A DNA stretch of 64,000 nt, taken from contig NC_012034.1 of assembly GCF_000022325.1 (NCBI RefSeq), positions 1,692,501-1,756,500 of the forward strand, in the 5' to 3' direction. Shown piece by piece: positions 38,038 to 49,147 of this stretch. How positions within the stretch are numbered: position 1 is the first letter of the stretch; each line of letters opens with the position of its first letter. The notes under the pieces were generated by a model. It saw nothing but the letters and a program-made list of their open reading frames with translations, was not told the origin of the DNA and did not search any database. Origin of the DNA: Caldicellulosiruptor bescii DSM 6725 (GTDB taxonomy: Bacteria; Bacillota; Thermoanaerobacteria; Caldicellulosiruptorales; Caldicellulosiruptoraceae). A program made the translations under genes and the position numbers.

Positions 38038-38706
38038 ATGTTAATTTATAATGTTCAGGATTTTATTGCGCAGAAATTTTCCCAGATAGCGCAAAGAATA
38101 TCAAGCAAAACTAACCTGCCCCAAAATTTTAAAGATATATTTGTGAAGAGTTTTGAAAATGCCGTTCAAACAACCAATGTAGAAACTGATACACCAATTT
38201 TGAGCATACAGACAAAAGCTGCAGATATTATTTTGAACAAAAGACTTGGCAGCTACAACCTGCAAAGCTCAAGCTATTCTTTTGAGCCTTCGACCGACAA
38301 ATTTAATCTTAGCAAAGACGATATAATATCAATCGCAACACAAAAGGCAAAACAATATGGAGTTTTGCCAAGCCTTGTCTTGAGCGTAATTGAAGCAGAA
38401 TCAGGTTTTCGTCAAGATGCAGTCTCAAAGGCTGGCGCAATTGGTCTTATGCAGCTTATGCCTCAAACTGCAAAATCTCTTGGTGTAAACCCATATGACC
38501 CTATAGAAAACTTAGACGGTGGGATAAGATATTTGAAGGAAAAGATTGAAGAGTTTGGTGGAAACATTGAACTTGCGCTGGCAGCTTACAATGCAGGTCC
38601 AGCAAATGTTTTAAAGTTTGGTGGAATTCCACCGTTTGATGAGACTATAAACTACGTTCAAAGGGTGCTTTTGCTTTCTCGAAAATACAGAGAATATGAT
38701 GTATAA
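38038..38706 (+). CDS. lytic transglycosylase (SLT domain)
   Basis: A 222-aa peptidoglycan lyase cutting the MurNAc-GlcNAc bond. The SLT domain fills residues ~100-215: the catalytic Glu in VIEAESGFRQDAV, then GLMQLMP and AAYNAGPANV. No obvious signal peptide; the first 100 residues are a polar linker. Similar proteins serve flagellar or secretion assembly, and a chemoreceptor is just upstream. ATG start, GAGGGG upstream. The small gene at 38755 follows. Confidence 0.88.
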   Translation: MLIYNVQDFIAQKFSQIAQRISSKTNLPQNFKDIFVKSFENAVQTTNVETDTPILSIQTKAADIILNKRLGSYNLQSSSYSFEPSTDKFNLSKDDIISIATQKAKQYGVLPSLVLSVIEAESGFRQDAVSKAGAIGLMQLMPQTAKSLGVNPYDPIENLDGGIRYLKEKIEEFGGNIELALAAYNAGPANVLKFGGIPPFDETINYVQRVLLLSRKYREYDV

Positions 38707-38707
38707 T

Positions 38708-38745
38708 CCCCCTCTTCAGTTGCACACATTAATAGAAAGAGGGGG
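38708..38745 (+). promoter_or_regulatory. hairpin covering the RBS of the 52-aa gene
   Basis: CCCCCTCTT (38708-38716) pairs perfectly with AAGAGGGGG (38737-38745). The right arm is the Shine-Dalgarno box of the ATG at 38755. No U-run follows, so it is not a plain terminator. It is the second such hairpin in the window. Confidence 0.55.
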
Positions 38746-38754
38746 AGATTAAAA

Positions 38755-38913
38755 ATGGTCAGAACAAGAAAGCTGTATAATCGCCAAAGAAGTAGATACA
38801 GCATACTCAAGGCAAAAAAGAATATGCTATGTATGCTCGGCTCTTATCTTACAGGGCTTTTTAAGGGTATGATGATTGGAATGATAATCGGGAAAAAACT
38901 TAGAAAAGATTAA
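38755..38913 (+). CDS. 52-aa small membrane-active-like protein
   Basis: Too short for routine gene calling. It has a strongly basic N-terminus (MVRTRKLYNRQRSRYSILKA) and a Gly/Met-rich hydrophobic stretch (GLFKGMMIGMIIG), so one short membrane helix is likely. It has a perfect GAGGGGGAG box. No family known to me. The following hairpin terminator supports it as a transcript end. Confidence 0.6.
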   Translation: MVRTRKLYNRQRSRYSILKAKKNMLCMLGSYLTGLFKGMMIGMIIGKKLRKD

Positions 38914-38934
38914 AGGGCTCTAAAAATTTTTTAG

Positions 38935-38979
38935 CGCCACCTCGTAAAATGGCTCAAAAGAAAGCGGGGTGGCGTTTTT
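38935..38979 (+). terminator. terminator after the 52-aa gene
   Basis: CGCCACC / GGTGGCG (38935-38941 with 38968-38974), followed by TTTTTA. The 26-base loop is long but the stem is GC-rich. Confidence 0.7.
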
Positions 38980-38997
38980 ATTTTGTGCAATTCTAAA

Positions 38998-39026
38998 TTG
39001 ATTTTTGACACAAAGTATTCTATACT
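38998..39026 (+). promoter_or_regulatory. promoter of ychF
   Basis: TTGATT at 38998-39003, 17 bases, TATACT at 39021-39026. It is 49 bases before the ATG. Confidence 0.6.
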
Positions 39027-39074
39027 GTTTATTTGTAAAAAACAAAAGATTTTCATAGGGGGCAAAAAAGAAAA

Positions 39075-40163
39075 ATGCGACTTGGTATTGTTGGACTTCC
39101 AAATGTAGGCAAGAGTACTCTCTTTAATGCTATAACAAAAGCGGGTGCAGAAGCTGCCAACTACCCTTTTTGTACAATTGAACCCAACGTGGGAGTTGTC
39201 GCAGTGCCTGATGAAAGACTCGATGTACTTGCCAGAATATACAATCCTGAAAAGGTGACACCTGCTTTTATTGAATTTGTTGACATTGCAGGGCTTGTAA
39301 AAGGTGCAAGCAAAGGTGAAGGCCTTGGCAATAAGTTTTTGTCTCATATAAGAGAGGTTGACGCAATTGTTCATGTTGTTCGCTGTTTTGACGACACTGA
39401 TATAGTCCATGTGGAAGGAAGTGTAAACCCAAGAAGAGACATTGAAATAATCAATTTAGAACTGATCTTTGCTGATATGGAAATGCTGGAAAGAAGGCTT
39501 GACAAGACAAGAAAACTTGCAAAAAATAGCAAAGAAGCAGTACACGAGCTTGAAATCATGGAAAAGATCTATTCTACATTGGAAAGTGGCAAAATGGCAA
39601 GAACGCTCAAATTCGATGATGAAGACGATTTAAAATTTGTAAATTCGCTCAATCTTCTTACATTCAAGCCTACAATTTATGCAGCTAATATCTCTGAAAA
39701 GGATATTGGAAAAGAAAATGAATATGTAAAAGTAGTAAAGGAAATCGCAGCAGAAGAAGGGTCAGAAGTAATTGTCATCTGCGCTAAAATCGAAGAGGAA
39801 ATTGCTGCTCTGCCAGAAGAAGAAAAAAAAGAATTCTTAAAAGAACTTGGCATTGAAAAATCGGGACTTGACAATTTAATCCAGGCAGGATACAGGCTTT
39901 TGGGACTGATTTCGTTTTTGACAGCAGGAGAAAAAGAAGTAAGAGCATGGACAATCAAAAAAGGAACAAAAGCACCACAGGCTGCTGGCAAAATCCATAG
40001 CGATTTTGAAAAAGGATTTATAAGAGCTGAAGTTGTACCGTTTGAAGTGCTGGTAGAATGTGGCGGGTTTGCCCAGGCAAAAGAAAAAGGGCTTGTCAGG
40101 TCAGAAGGGAAAGATTACGTCATGCAAGATGGTGATGTGGTCATTTTCAGGTTCAATGTGTAG
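39075..40163 (+). CDS. ychF: redox-linked ATPase YchF (Obg family)
   Basis: A 362-aa OBG-family P-loop NTPase with ATP preference. P-loop GLPNVGKST at 7-15; DIAGLVKGASKGEGLGNKF is the switch II region; the C-terminus is a TGS domain beginning near GEKEVRAWTI. Acts on ribosomes in translation and stress control. Single gene with its own promoter and a terminator shared with larC. Confidence 0.95.
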   Translation: MRLGIVGLPNVGKSTLFNAITKAGAEAANYPFCTIEPNVGVVAVPDERLDVLARIYNPEKVTPAFIEFVDIAGLVKGASKGEGLGNKFLSHIREVDAIVHVVRCFDDTDIVHVEGSVNPRRDIEIINLELIFADMEMLERRLDKTRKLAKNSKEAVHELEIMEKIYSTLESGKMARTLKFDDEDDLKFVNSLNLLTFKPTIYAANISEKDIGKENEYVKVVKEIAAEEGSEVIVICAKIEEEIAALPEEEKKEFLKELGIEKSGLDNLIQAGYRLLGLISFLTAGEKEVRAWTIKKGTKAPQAAGKIHSDFEKGFIRAEVVPFEVLVECGGFAQAKEKGLVRSEGKDYVMQDGDVVIFRFNV

Positions 40164-40186
40164 ATAATATTGTATATTGCAAGAAA

Positions 40187-40224
40187 GGGGCTATCCAATG
40201 TATTTTTCGGATTGCCCCTTTTTT
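40187..40224. terminator. terminator between ychF and larC
   Basis: GGGGCTATCC / GGATTGCCCC with one mismatch, 12-base loop, then TTTTTT on the plus strand. Confidence 0.75.
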
Positions 40225-40225
40225 A

Positions 40226-41347
40226 TTATTCAGTTAACTTTTTAATATCTTCAAATTCAAGTTTGATTCTTTTAATATCCTCATAAGAACTTATCTTTAA
40301 TCTCAGCTCGGGATTATCCTGAATTCTTTTCTCCTGTCTTTCCATCTCTATTCTCTGCATTTTTACAAATCTTATACCAATTGTAGATGTCCAGCGAAAT
40401 ATTGCAGAGGCTACATCCTCAAAGTTTTGAGCTTTTGTTATGACCCCAATCTTGTAAGCTGGCCTACCTTTTTTCATGAAAATTGGAGTAAAATAGACAT
40501 CCAAAGCACCGCTTTGCATTATTTTTTCAAACGCAAGCGAAAGCTCTTCGCCTGTCATATCATCAACGTTTGCAAATATCTCAAAATAATCACCATCAAA
40601 ATTCAGTTTTTTTTTTCCAACTATAGCTCTCACAACATTGGGAATAGGAAGTTCTTTTGTCCCTGCACCATACCCAATCTTTTCGATGGTCATATTTGGC
40701 ATTTGGGAAAACGAGCTTGCAACTGCCGCTGCAATACCAATGCCTGTTGGGGTTATAAGTTCAGATTCAATATCCTTTGTGGAAAGTGGAATACCATTTT
40801 GCCTTGCTATTTCCAAAACAGCTGGCGCTGGCACGGGAATAATCCCGTGCATCGATTTTGTAAAACCTCTGCCGTCACAAAGAGGCGAAAATACTATTTT
40901 TTCAGGCTTTAAATTGTCTATACAAAGAGAAAATGCAACAATATCCACTATTGAATCATCTGCTCCAACCTCGTGGAAAGAAATTTCTTCTGGGTTTTTG
41001 CCGTGCACCTTAGCCTCTGCCAAAGCTATCTTTTCAAATATTTTTATCGACATCTCTTTTACAGCCTCTGGCAAAGAGCTTTCTATCAGCATCTTTTTTA
41101 TGTCTTTAAAAGTTCTGTGATGATGGGTGCTATCGCTGTGATGGTCATGTTCATGTGATTGAGTATTTACTATAAACCTTTTTGCCTTAATACCATTTAC
41201 AAACTTCTCCTCAACCGAAAGTTCTACATCAAGCTTTAAAAGGGAAATAGCTGATTTTATATACTCAAAATCAACTCCACAGTCAATCAGTGATGCAACA
41301 AGCATATCACCTGCAAGACCTGAGATTGCATCAAAATAGAGAATCAT
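40226..41347 (-). CDS. larC: nickel insertion protein LarC
   Basis: A 373-aa CTP-dependent nickel insertase that puts Ni into the pyridinium pincer cofactor. An N-terminal domain begins ILYFDAISGLAGDMLVASL. A His-rich Ni-binding loop is at residues ~64-77 (HEHDHHSDSTHHH). The C-terminal domain covers ~270-373. Unlike the split larC1/larC2 of lactobacilli it is one uninterrupted frame. Third gene after larE and larB. No larA is in the window, so the apo-enzyme partner must be elsewhere. Confidence 0.92.
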   Translation of the reverse strand: MILYFDAISGLAGDMLVASLIDCGVDFEYIKSAISLLKLDVELSVEEKFVNGIKAKRFIVNTQSHEHDHHSDSTHHHRTFKDIKKMLIESSLPEAVKEMSIKIFEKIALAEAKVHGKNPEEISFHEVGADDSIVDIVAFSLCIDNLKPEKIVFSPLCDGRGFTKSMHGIIPVPAPAVLEIARQNGIPLSTKDIESELITPTGIGIAAAVASSFSQMPNMTIEKIGYGAGTKELPIPNVVRAIVGKKKLNFDGDYFEIFANVDDMTGEELSLAFEKIMQSGALDVYFTPIFMKKGRPAYKIGVITKAQNFEDVASAIFRWTSTIGIRFVKMQRIEMERQEKRIQDNPELRLKISSYEDIKRIKLEFEDIKKLTE

Positions 41348-41376
41348 AAAAATTTTCCTCCTCTTTTCTTCCTTCT

Positions 41377-42138
41377 TTACAAGTTCTGATTTGCAAGCGA
41401 ATTTATCATATGTGCAACAATAGCTGCACCAAATCCATTGTCAATGTTGACCACACAAACACCGTTTGCACACGAGTTTAGCATGGTAAGAAGAGCTGAA
41501 AGCCCCTTAAAATTTGCGCCATAACCAACAGATGTTGGAACAGCAATAACAGGTTTTGAAACAAGCCCAGCAACAACTGATGCAAGTGCACCTTCCATAC
41601 CAGCAACTGCAACAACTGCATTTGCTGATTGAATATCATCAAGGTGTGCAAACAGCCTGTGGATTCCTGCAACACCAACATCGTACATCCTCTTTACATT
41701 GTTCCCCAAAATCTCCAAAACTATAGCTGCTTCCTCTGCTACTTTTAAATCAGCAGTTCCAGCAGACACAACAGCAACGTGTCCTTTTGGATTTTTGATA
41801 ATTTCAACCCTCTTTGCACAGATAATTCTACCTGTTTCATAATATATCACATCATCTTTTAGATGTTCTCTCAAGTATTCATACTGCTCTCTGCTTGCCC
41901 TTGTACCAATAATGTTTACTTCTCCTCTTTCAATCATCCTCTCAAAAATCTTTAAAACCTGCTCTTTTGTCTTCCCTTCACAAAAGATGACCTCAGACAT
42001 GCCCTGTCTGAGCTTGCGGTGATGGTCAATCTTTGCAAAGTCAATGTCTTCAAACGGCATCTTGGCAAAAACCTTCAGTGCCTCGTCAACCGAAATTTTG
42101 CCGTCTCTGACATCTTCAAGTATTTTTCTTACATCCAT
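41377..42138 (-). CDS. larB: pyridinium-3,5-biscarboxylate synthase LarB
   Basis: A 253-aa PurE-like carboxylase/hydrolase that converts nicotinate adenine dinucleotide into pyridinium-3,5-biscarboxylate mononucleotide, the first step of the nickel pincer cofactor. The C-terminal half has AVVSAGTADLKVAEEAAI and AGMEGALASVVAGL, the PurE-like core. ATG; 27 bp after the larE stop, and 29 bp before larC. Part of the larE-larB-larC operon. Confidence 0.93.
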   Translation of the reverse strand: MDVRKILEDVRDGKISVDEALKVFAKMPFEDIDFAKIDHHRKLRQGMSEVIFCEGKTKEQVLKIFERMIERGEVNIIGTRASREQYEYLREHLKDDVIYYETGRIICAKRVEIIKNPKGHVAVVSAGTADLKVAEEAAIVLEILGNNVKRMYDVGVAGIHRLFAHLDDIQSANAVVAVAGMEGALASVVAGLVSKPVIAVPTSVGYGANFKGLSALLTMLNSCANGVCVVNIDNGFGAAIVAHMINSLANQNL

Positions 42139-42165
42139 ATCATACCTTCTTCCTTTCGTGTTAAA

Positions 42166-42972
42166 TCAGTTCATGCTTCCTATTCTGTAGCCGGAAAGGT
42201 CAAGCGTTACATACTTAAATCCCAAGGCTTTCAAAACGTTTGAAACTTCATCAATCAGTTTAAGGTTGAAAAATTTTGAAAGCTCCTCTTTTGCAACCTC
42301 AATTCGCGCAATAGCTCCGTGATGTCTTACTCTCACCTGTGAAAATCCTTTTTGAACCAAAAAATCCTCTGCCTTTTCTATCATTTGAAGTTTTTCCAAT
42401 GTAATTTCATCACCATATGGAATTCTTGTAACCAAACATGCAGAAGAATGTTTTTGATATGTGGAAATCCCAAATTCTTTCGACAAATACCTTATCTCCT
42501 CTTTTGTAAGTCCTGTTTCAACCAGTGGGCTTTTGATACCTTCTTCCTCAAGAGCTTTTCTGCCGGGTCTAAAATCCTGAAGGTCATCTATGTTTGAACC
42601 TTCAACTATCTCGTTTAGATTTAACTCCTCTTTTAATACTTTTAATCTCTTTATCAAATCTTTCTTGCAATAATAGCATCTAAGTCTATCATTTTTCATA
42701 AAATCCTCATTTGAAAAAACGTCTCTCTCTATAACAATCAGCCTTGCCCCAATGTCTTTTGCAAGCTTTGCTGCATCTTCCTTTTCCCTTTGCGGGCTCA
42801 AAACTGAACTTGAAAACACGGCGATGGCTTTTTCCCCCAGCACATCAAACGAAACCTTTAACAAAAATGTAGAGTCAACTCCCCCCGAAAACGCAACAAG
42901 CACGCTTTCATAGTCTTTTATAATTTCTTTTAGTCTTTCAAGTTTTTCATATGCAATTTTTTTATCCACCAA
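42166..42972 (-). CDS. larE: sulfur-inserting LarE, three-cysteine type
   Basis: A 268-aa PP-loop enzyme that adds two thiocarboxylates in nickel pincer cofactor synthesis. SGGVDST is the PP-loop (29-35). Cys179 in SSACLVTR matches the sacrificial Cys of Lactiplantibacillus LarE. In addition, C99 and C102 (RCYYCK) are present. Three-Cys LarE proteins, such as Thermotoga's, hold a 4Fe-4S cluster and act catalytically, so this one likely does too (inference). It is 20 bp after the epimerase gene; four genes with guaB are on the same strand. Confidence 0.92.
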   Translation of the reverse strand: MVDKKIAYEKLERLKEIIKDYESVLVAFSGGVDSTFLLKVSFDVLGEKAIAVFSSSVLSPQREKEDAAKLAKDIGARLIVIERDVFSNEDFMKNDRLRCYYCKKDLIKRLKVLKEELNLNEIVEGSNIDDLQDFRPGRKALEEEGIKSPLVETGLTKEEIRYLSKEFGISTYQKHSSACLVTRIPYGDEITLEKLQMIEKAEDFLVQKGFSQVRVRHHGAIARIEVAKEELSKFFNLKLIDEVSNVLKALGFKYVTLDLSGYRIGSMN

Positions 42973-42992
42973 TGTTTTAATCCCTGCCTCTT

Positions 42993-43871
42993 TTATTTTA
43001 CTTTGCTTGCAAGTTTAATTGCAAACCATCCTTCAAAGATTGCCCCTGGCTCTAAGTAATAAAACTTATTGTTGATATATCCTTCATGTTCACCCATCCA
43101 GGGCTCCACACATACAAAATCAAAATCTTTTAAAGACCAAACTACTATGTTTTTGAAATTTTCATCTTTCAAAAGCACTATTTTTTTATCCCTGTCAAGA
43201 GTAATTTCAACTTCGCTACTTCCTACATCTAAAAAGTCAAGGTTGACCTCAGGTTTTGAAAAATCAATCTCTTTGAAATCCTGAAGATCAATAAACCTTT
43301 TTTCAACATCGTCAAAGCACTTTTCACATTCAAGCTTGAGAGTAAACTCCTCTTTATTGCATAAAAAATAAGGGTGAAATCCTGCATAAAAAGGCATTAT
43401 ATCGCTGTCCTCATTTTTCACAATCATCTTCACTTCAAACATTTCATCATTTAGCGTATATTGCATCAGAAGCTCAAAGTCATATGGATAAAACCTTTTT
43501 GTAAATTCGTTACTTGAAAGCCTCAAAATTATACCATTTTTGTCTGGCATATCAACGTACCCTGCTATATTAAAATTGCTGTCTCTTGCAAATCCATGAT
43601 TTTTCATTTCAAACTCTTGACCTTTGAAAAAAATCTTGCCGTCCACAACTCTTCCACATATCGGGAACAAAACTGGTATTCCGCCTCTTATGTTTTTTGT
43701 TCTGTCAAAAAGTGTCGCCTCATTCAAATAAAGAATCTCTTTGCCTGAAAGATTGAGTAAAATAACAATTGCACCCCGCTCGGGTGCAACTGTAAAATAT
43801 GAATTTTTTGTCTTTGAATATATCTTAACAAGCTCCAAACCATTTTCAAATGACTTTTCAACAAATTCCAA
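42993..43871 (-). CDS. aldose 1-epimerase-like protein
   Basis: A 292-aa galactose-mutarotase-superfamily protein. Matches include GGIPVLFPICGR, NHGFARDSNF and FYAGFHPYF, including conserved His and Glu candidates (FVCVEPWMGEHEG). It is closer to the YeaD/glucose-6-phosphate 1-epimerase-like group than to classical GalM. Its sugar is not predictable. ATG, 32 bp after guaB; precedes larE by 20 bp. Confidence 0.88.
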   Translation of the reverse strand: MEFVEKSFENGLELVKIYSKTKNSYFTVAPERGAIVILLNLSGKEILYLNEATLFDRTKNIRGGIPVLFPICGRVVDGKIFFKGQEFEMKNHGFARDSNFNIAGYVDMPDKNGIILRLSSNEFTKRFYPYDFELLMQYTLNDEMFEVKMIVKNEDSDIMPFYAGFHPYFLCNKEEFTLKLECEKCFDDVEKRFIDLQDFKEIDFSKPEVNLDFLDVGSSEVEITLDRDKKIVLLKDENFKNIVVWSLKDFDFVCVEPWMGEHEGYINNKFYYLEPGAIFEGWFAIKLASKVK

Positions 43872-43903
43872 AACAGCTTTCCTCCCCTATTCAAAACTTC
43901 TGA

Positions 43904-45924
<2,021 letters not shown>

Positions 45925-46022
45925 AACTTACAATCAACCCTCCGAATCACTCAAATTTTTTTAAAACAACGAATCTATCATAAAGATAAACTTTTATTAC
46001 TATCAGCAGTTTTTGCCTTCAT

Positions 46023-46580
46023 CTATTTCACTATTCCTGCGCGGCTGAGCGGCCATACCCTGAAGACTACCTTGCCTAAAATATCGTCTCTTGGAACATA
46101 CTTGTGTTCCCAGAACCGGCTGTCGTGAGAGTCGTTCCTGTTATCACCCATCATGAAATAGTGTCCGGGCGGAACTTTGTAAGGTCCAAAGCTTCCTACC
46201 ATGGGTTCTTTCAGATAATTTTCTTCATAGACTCTACCGTTGATGTACAAAACACCATCTTTTATCTCGATTGTGTCGCCAGGAAGACCTATAACTCTTT
46301 TGACATATAAAGTTTTTCTATCATCTGGATACTTGAAAACTACAATGTCCCCTCTTTTTACATCTTCTATATGAAGAACATAACCAAGCTTATATACAAA
46401 GAGCCTATCGTTTAGCTGAATTGTATTGAGCATTGAGCCGGTCGGGACAATCACAAGTGAAAAGACATAAGTGCGTAGGATAAGAGCAATAAGCACTGCA
46501 CCGCCAATCCATAAAATCCATTCAACTGCTTCTTTTACCACTTTGTTTTGAAGTTTCAGCGTTTGATGCTGTTCCATCAC
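46023..46580 (-). CDS. lepB: signal peptidase I
   Basis: A 185-aa membrane protease that removes signal peptides on the outer face. One N-terminal membrane helix (~21-45), nucleophile Ser49 in VPTGSM, general base Lys94 in LYVKRVIGLPGD, and GDNRNDSHDSR near the C-terminus. Length and single anchor are typical of Gram-positive SipS-like enzymes. It sits between mutS2 and the DUF6106-like gene. Confidence 0.95.
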   Translation of the reverse strand: MMEQHQTLKLQNKVVKEAVEWILWIGGAVLIALILRTYVFSLVIVPTGSMLNTIQLNDRLFVYKLGYVLHIEDVKRGDIVVFKYPDDRKTLYVKRVIGLPGDTIEIKDGVLYINGRVYEENYLKEPMVGSFGPYKVPPGHYFMMGDNRNDSHDSRFWEHKYVPRDDILGKVVFRVWPLSRAGIVK

Positions 46581-46672
46581 AATTTCGTCCCCTTCTTTTT
46601 TAAGTTAAAAAAATAGAAGCTTAAATATAAGTTTAATTGAATTTATCTGCCAAGTCAATATCAAGAAAATCA

Positions 46673-49036
46673 TTAGTCTTTCAGCTCAACCACCGTAACA
46701 CCCTGTTCACCTTCACCATATGTTCCATCTCTGAATGATTTTACATGCGGATGCCGTCTCAAAAAATTCCTTATCGCCTGGCGCAAAACCCCCGTGCCTT
46801 TCCCATGGATTATTGTAACCTGTTTTAGTCCCGCTGTGTATGCGTCATCTAAGTACTTGTCAACCTCTAAAATAGCATCATCGCTTGTTTTGCCCCTTAC
46901 ATCAATGGACATGTCAATGTTCTTTTCTTTGATTATTACATTTCTAGATGCTATTTGATATATTTTGCTATCTTGTCCTTCCACCTCTTCAATATCAGAA
47001 AGATTGACATTTATCTTCATAATACCTATCTGGACAGTAAGATTTCCCTTTGAGTCTGGCAGGCTTTCGACAAACCCCTCAGCATCAAAGCTTCTGACAT
47101 ATACCTTTTGACCTAAGCGAAGATTCTGTATTGTTTTTTTGGTTTTGGACTCAGCTTCTTGTTTTACCTGCTGTGAAATACTTTGAATCAGCCTTTCATA
47201 TTCTCTTTTTTTCTCTTCTAACTCCTTTAAAACTTCTTTTTCCTTTAAGTTTTCAGCAAGTTTTCGAAGGTCTTTAAAAAGATTTTCTATTTCATACTGT
47301 GAGCTTTCAACAATCTCTTTTGCCTCATTTATGGCCTTTTTGCGAATTCTCTCTCTTTCAGTCTCAAACCTTTTCTTCTCCTCTTCATACGCCGCTTTTA
47401 AAGCTTGTGCTTCATGCTTCAATTTTTGAGCAAGTTCAAGGTTTTCTTCAGCTTCTTTTCTCTTTTGTTCCATTTCGTTTATTATTCTGTCAAGATCAAT
47501 TGTCTTTTGAGACAGATACCCTCTTGCCATCTCAACAATACCTTTGTCAAGCCCAAGATTGGATGAAATTACAAGTGCATTGCTCCTTCCTGGAATTCCT
47601 ATCAAAAGCCTGTACGTAGGCTTTAGGGTTTTTACATCAAACTCACAAGAAGCGTTTTCAAACCGATCTTCTTGCTGAGCAAATATTTTTAGCTCACCAT
47701 AGTGTGTTGTAGCTATCACCTTGCTGCCCTTCTCAGAAAGATATTTCAAGATTGCCTTCGCCAAAGCTGCACCTTCTTCAGGGTCTGTACCTGCTCCAAT
47801 CTCATCTAATAGCACAAGAGTTTTATCATCTGCATTTTTTGTTATTTCAATGATGTTTTTCATATGTGCTGAAAATGTGGAAAGACTCTGGACTATACTT
47901 TGATCATCTCCAATATCAGCAAAAATCTTTTGAAATATGCAAAGCTCAGAACCCTCATCTGCTGGAATGAATATTCCGCTCTGGCAAAGAAGACAAAAAA
48001 GTCCAACCGTCTTTAGTGTTACAGTCTTTCCACCTGTGTTTGGACCTGTTATTATAAGAACGTCGAAGTCTTTGCCTAAATGAATATCAATAGGAACAAC
48101 CTTGTCTTTTTGTATTAATGGATGCCGAGCTTTTTTGAGATTTATAATGCCACTTGCGTTAATAATTGGTTTGCTTGCGTTCATTTCTTTTGCCCAAATA
48201 GCTTTCGTAAATACTATGTCAAGCTCAACAAGTGCATAAAAAGATGTTTCAATTACCTCACAATAGCTTGCTATCAAAGAGGATATCTCTTGCAAAATTC
48301 TCTCTATTTCCTCTTTTTCTTGATTTTTTAAAATTTTGATTTGATTTGATATCTCAACACAAACAAAAGGCTCAACAAATAAAGTTGCACCTGTTGCTGA
48401 CTGGTCATGGACAATTCCTTTTACTTCATTTCTAAACTCTGCCTTGACAGGAAGTAAGAGCTTTTCACCTCTGATTGTTATAATTGGTTCTTGTAAAAAC
48501 CTTTGGATTTTTGGGTCGCGAATCATGCTATTTAACTCGTCTCTTATTTTATTTTCAAGCTTTCTGATTTTATCTCTTATCTCCTTGAGCTTTGACGATG
48601 CTGTATCTAAGATTTCATCTGGTGTTAAAAATGTCTGGTCAATTCTTGAGATTACTTCTTTTAAATTTACAAGTCTTTTTTTCATACTTTCAAGAAAACT
48701 AAAGTCTTGTGTGAAAGAAAGATAAGTTCGCATCTCATAAGAAAGTTTCAACACTTTTCCAATTTGCAAAATCTCATGTGGATTTAAAGTTGCCCCAAGC
48801 TTTGATTTCTTAAGGCTTGGCAGTATATTTTCAAACTCCAAAGTTGGTAGATTTCCATACTTTAGAACGTACCTGTAGCTTTCATCGACCTTATTAAGTT
48901 CATTTTCTATATCTGCAACATTGGTTGATGGAATAAGGTTTTCAAAATATTCCTTTGCTGGAGTTGACTTTGCCATGTTTTTTAAAATCTCAACTATCTT
49001 GTCATACTCCAACGCTTTGAGTGTCTTTTGGTTCAA
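46673..49036 (-). CDS. mutS2: MutS2 recombination/ribosome-rescue ATPase
   Basis: A 787-aa MutS2 protein, full length. The ATPase domain holds ITGPNTGGKTVTLKT (around residue 330) and LLDEIGAGTDPEEG. A long coiled coil covers ~510-630. The C-terminal Smr endonuclease domain starts at SIDVRGKTSDDAI, with IIHGKGTGVLR. Suppresses recombination and rescues collided ribosomes in relatives. No MutL is nearby. Single gene upstream of lepB. Confidence 0.95.
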   Translation of the reverse strand: MNQKTLKALEYDKIVEILKNMAKSTPAKEYFENLIPSTNVADIENELNKVDESYRYVLKYGNLPTLEFENILPSLKKSKLGATLNPHEILQIGKVLKLSYEMRTYLSFTQDFSFLESMKKRLVNLKEVISRIDQTFLTPDEILDTASSKLKEIRDKIRKLENKIRDELNSMIRDPKIQRFLQEPIITIRGEKLLLPVKAEFRNEVKGIVHDQSATGATLFVEPFVCVEISNQIKILKNQEKEEIERILQEISSLIASYCEVIETSFYALVELDIVFTKAIWAKEMNASKPIINASGIINLKKARHPLIQKDKVVPIDIHLGKDFDVLIITGPNTGGKTVTLKTVGLFCLLCQSGIFIPADEGSELCIFQKIFADIGDDQSIVQSLSTFSAHMKNIIEITKNADDKTLVLLDEIGAGTDPEEGAALAKAILKYLSEKGSKVIATTHYGELKIFAQQEDRFENASCEFDVKTLKPTYRLLIGIPGRSNALVISSNLGLDKGIVEMARGYLSQKTIDLDRIINEMEQKRKEAEENLELAQKLKHEAQALKAAYEEEKKRFETERERIRKKAINEAKEIVESSQYEIENLFKDLRKLAENLKEKEVLKELEEKKREYERLIQSISQQVKQEAESKTKKTIQNLRLGQKVYVRSFDAEGFVESLPDSKGNLTVQIGIMKINVNLSDIEEVEGQDSKIYQIASRNVIIKEKNIDMSIDVRGKTSDDAILEVDKYLDDAYTAGLKQVTIIHGKGTGVLRQAIRNFLRRHPHVKSFRDGTYGEGEQGVTVVELKD

Positions 49037-49102
49037 CTTTCAAAACCCCTTCTTATATGAAATTTAAGTTCTCAAGTTTTAATTATACCACAAAACAAAA
49101 GC

Positions 49103-49133
49103 GGGCTGTCTTCATATTTCATGAAAACAGCCC
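49103..49133 (-). terminator. strong terminator of the proBA-nucleotidyltransferase unit
   Basis: GGGCTGTCTTCAT / ATGAAAACAGCCC pair over 13 positions with one mismatch, 5-base loop, then GCTTTTGTTTTG on the minus strand. Confidence 0.8.
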
Positions 49134-49147
49134 CTTATTGAATATGC

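Noticed and set aside
40226-41347. Programmed frameshift in larC
   Set aside because: The gene is one open frame of 373 codons with both domains.
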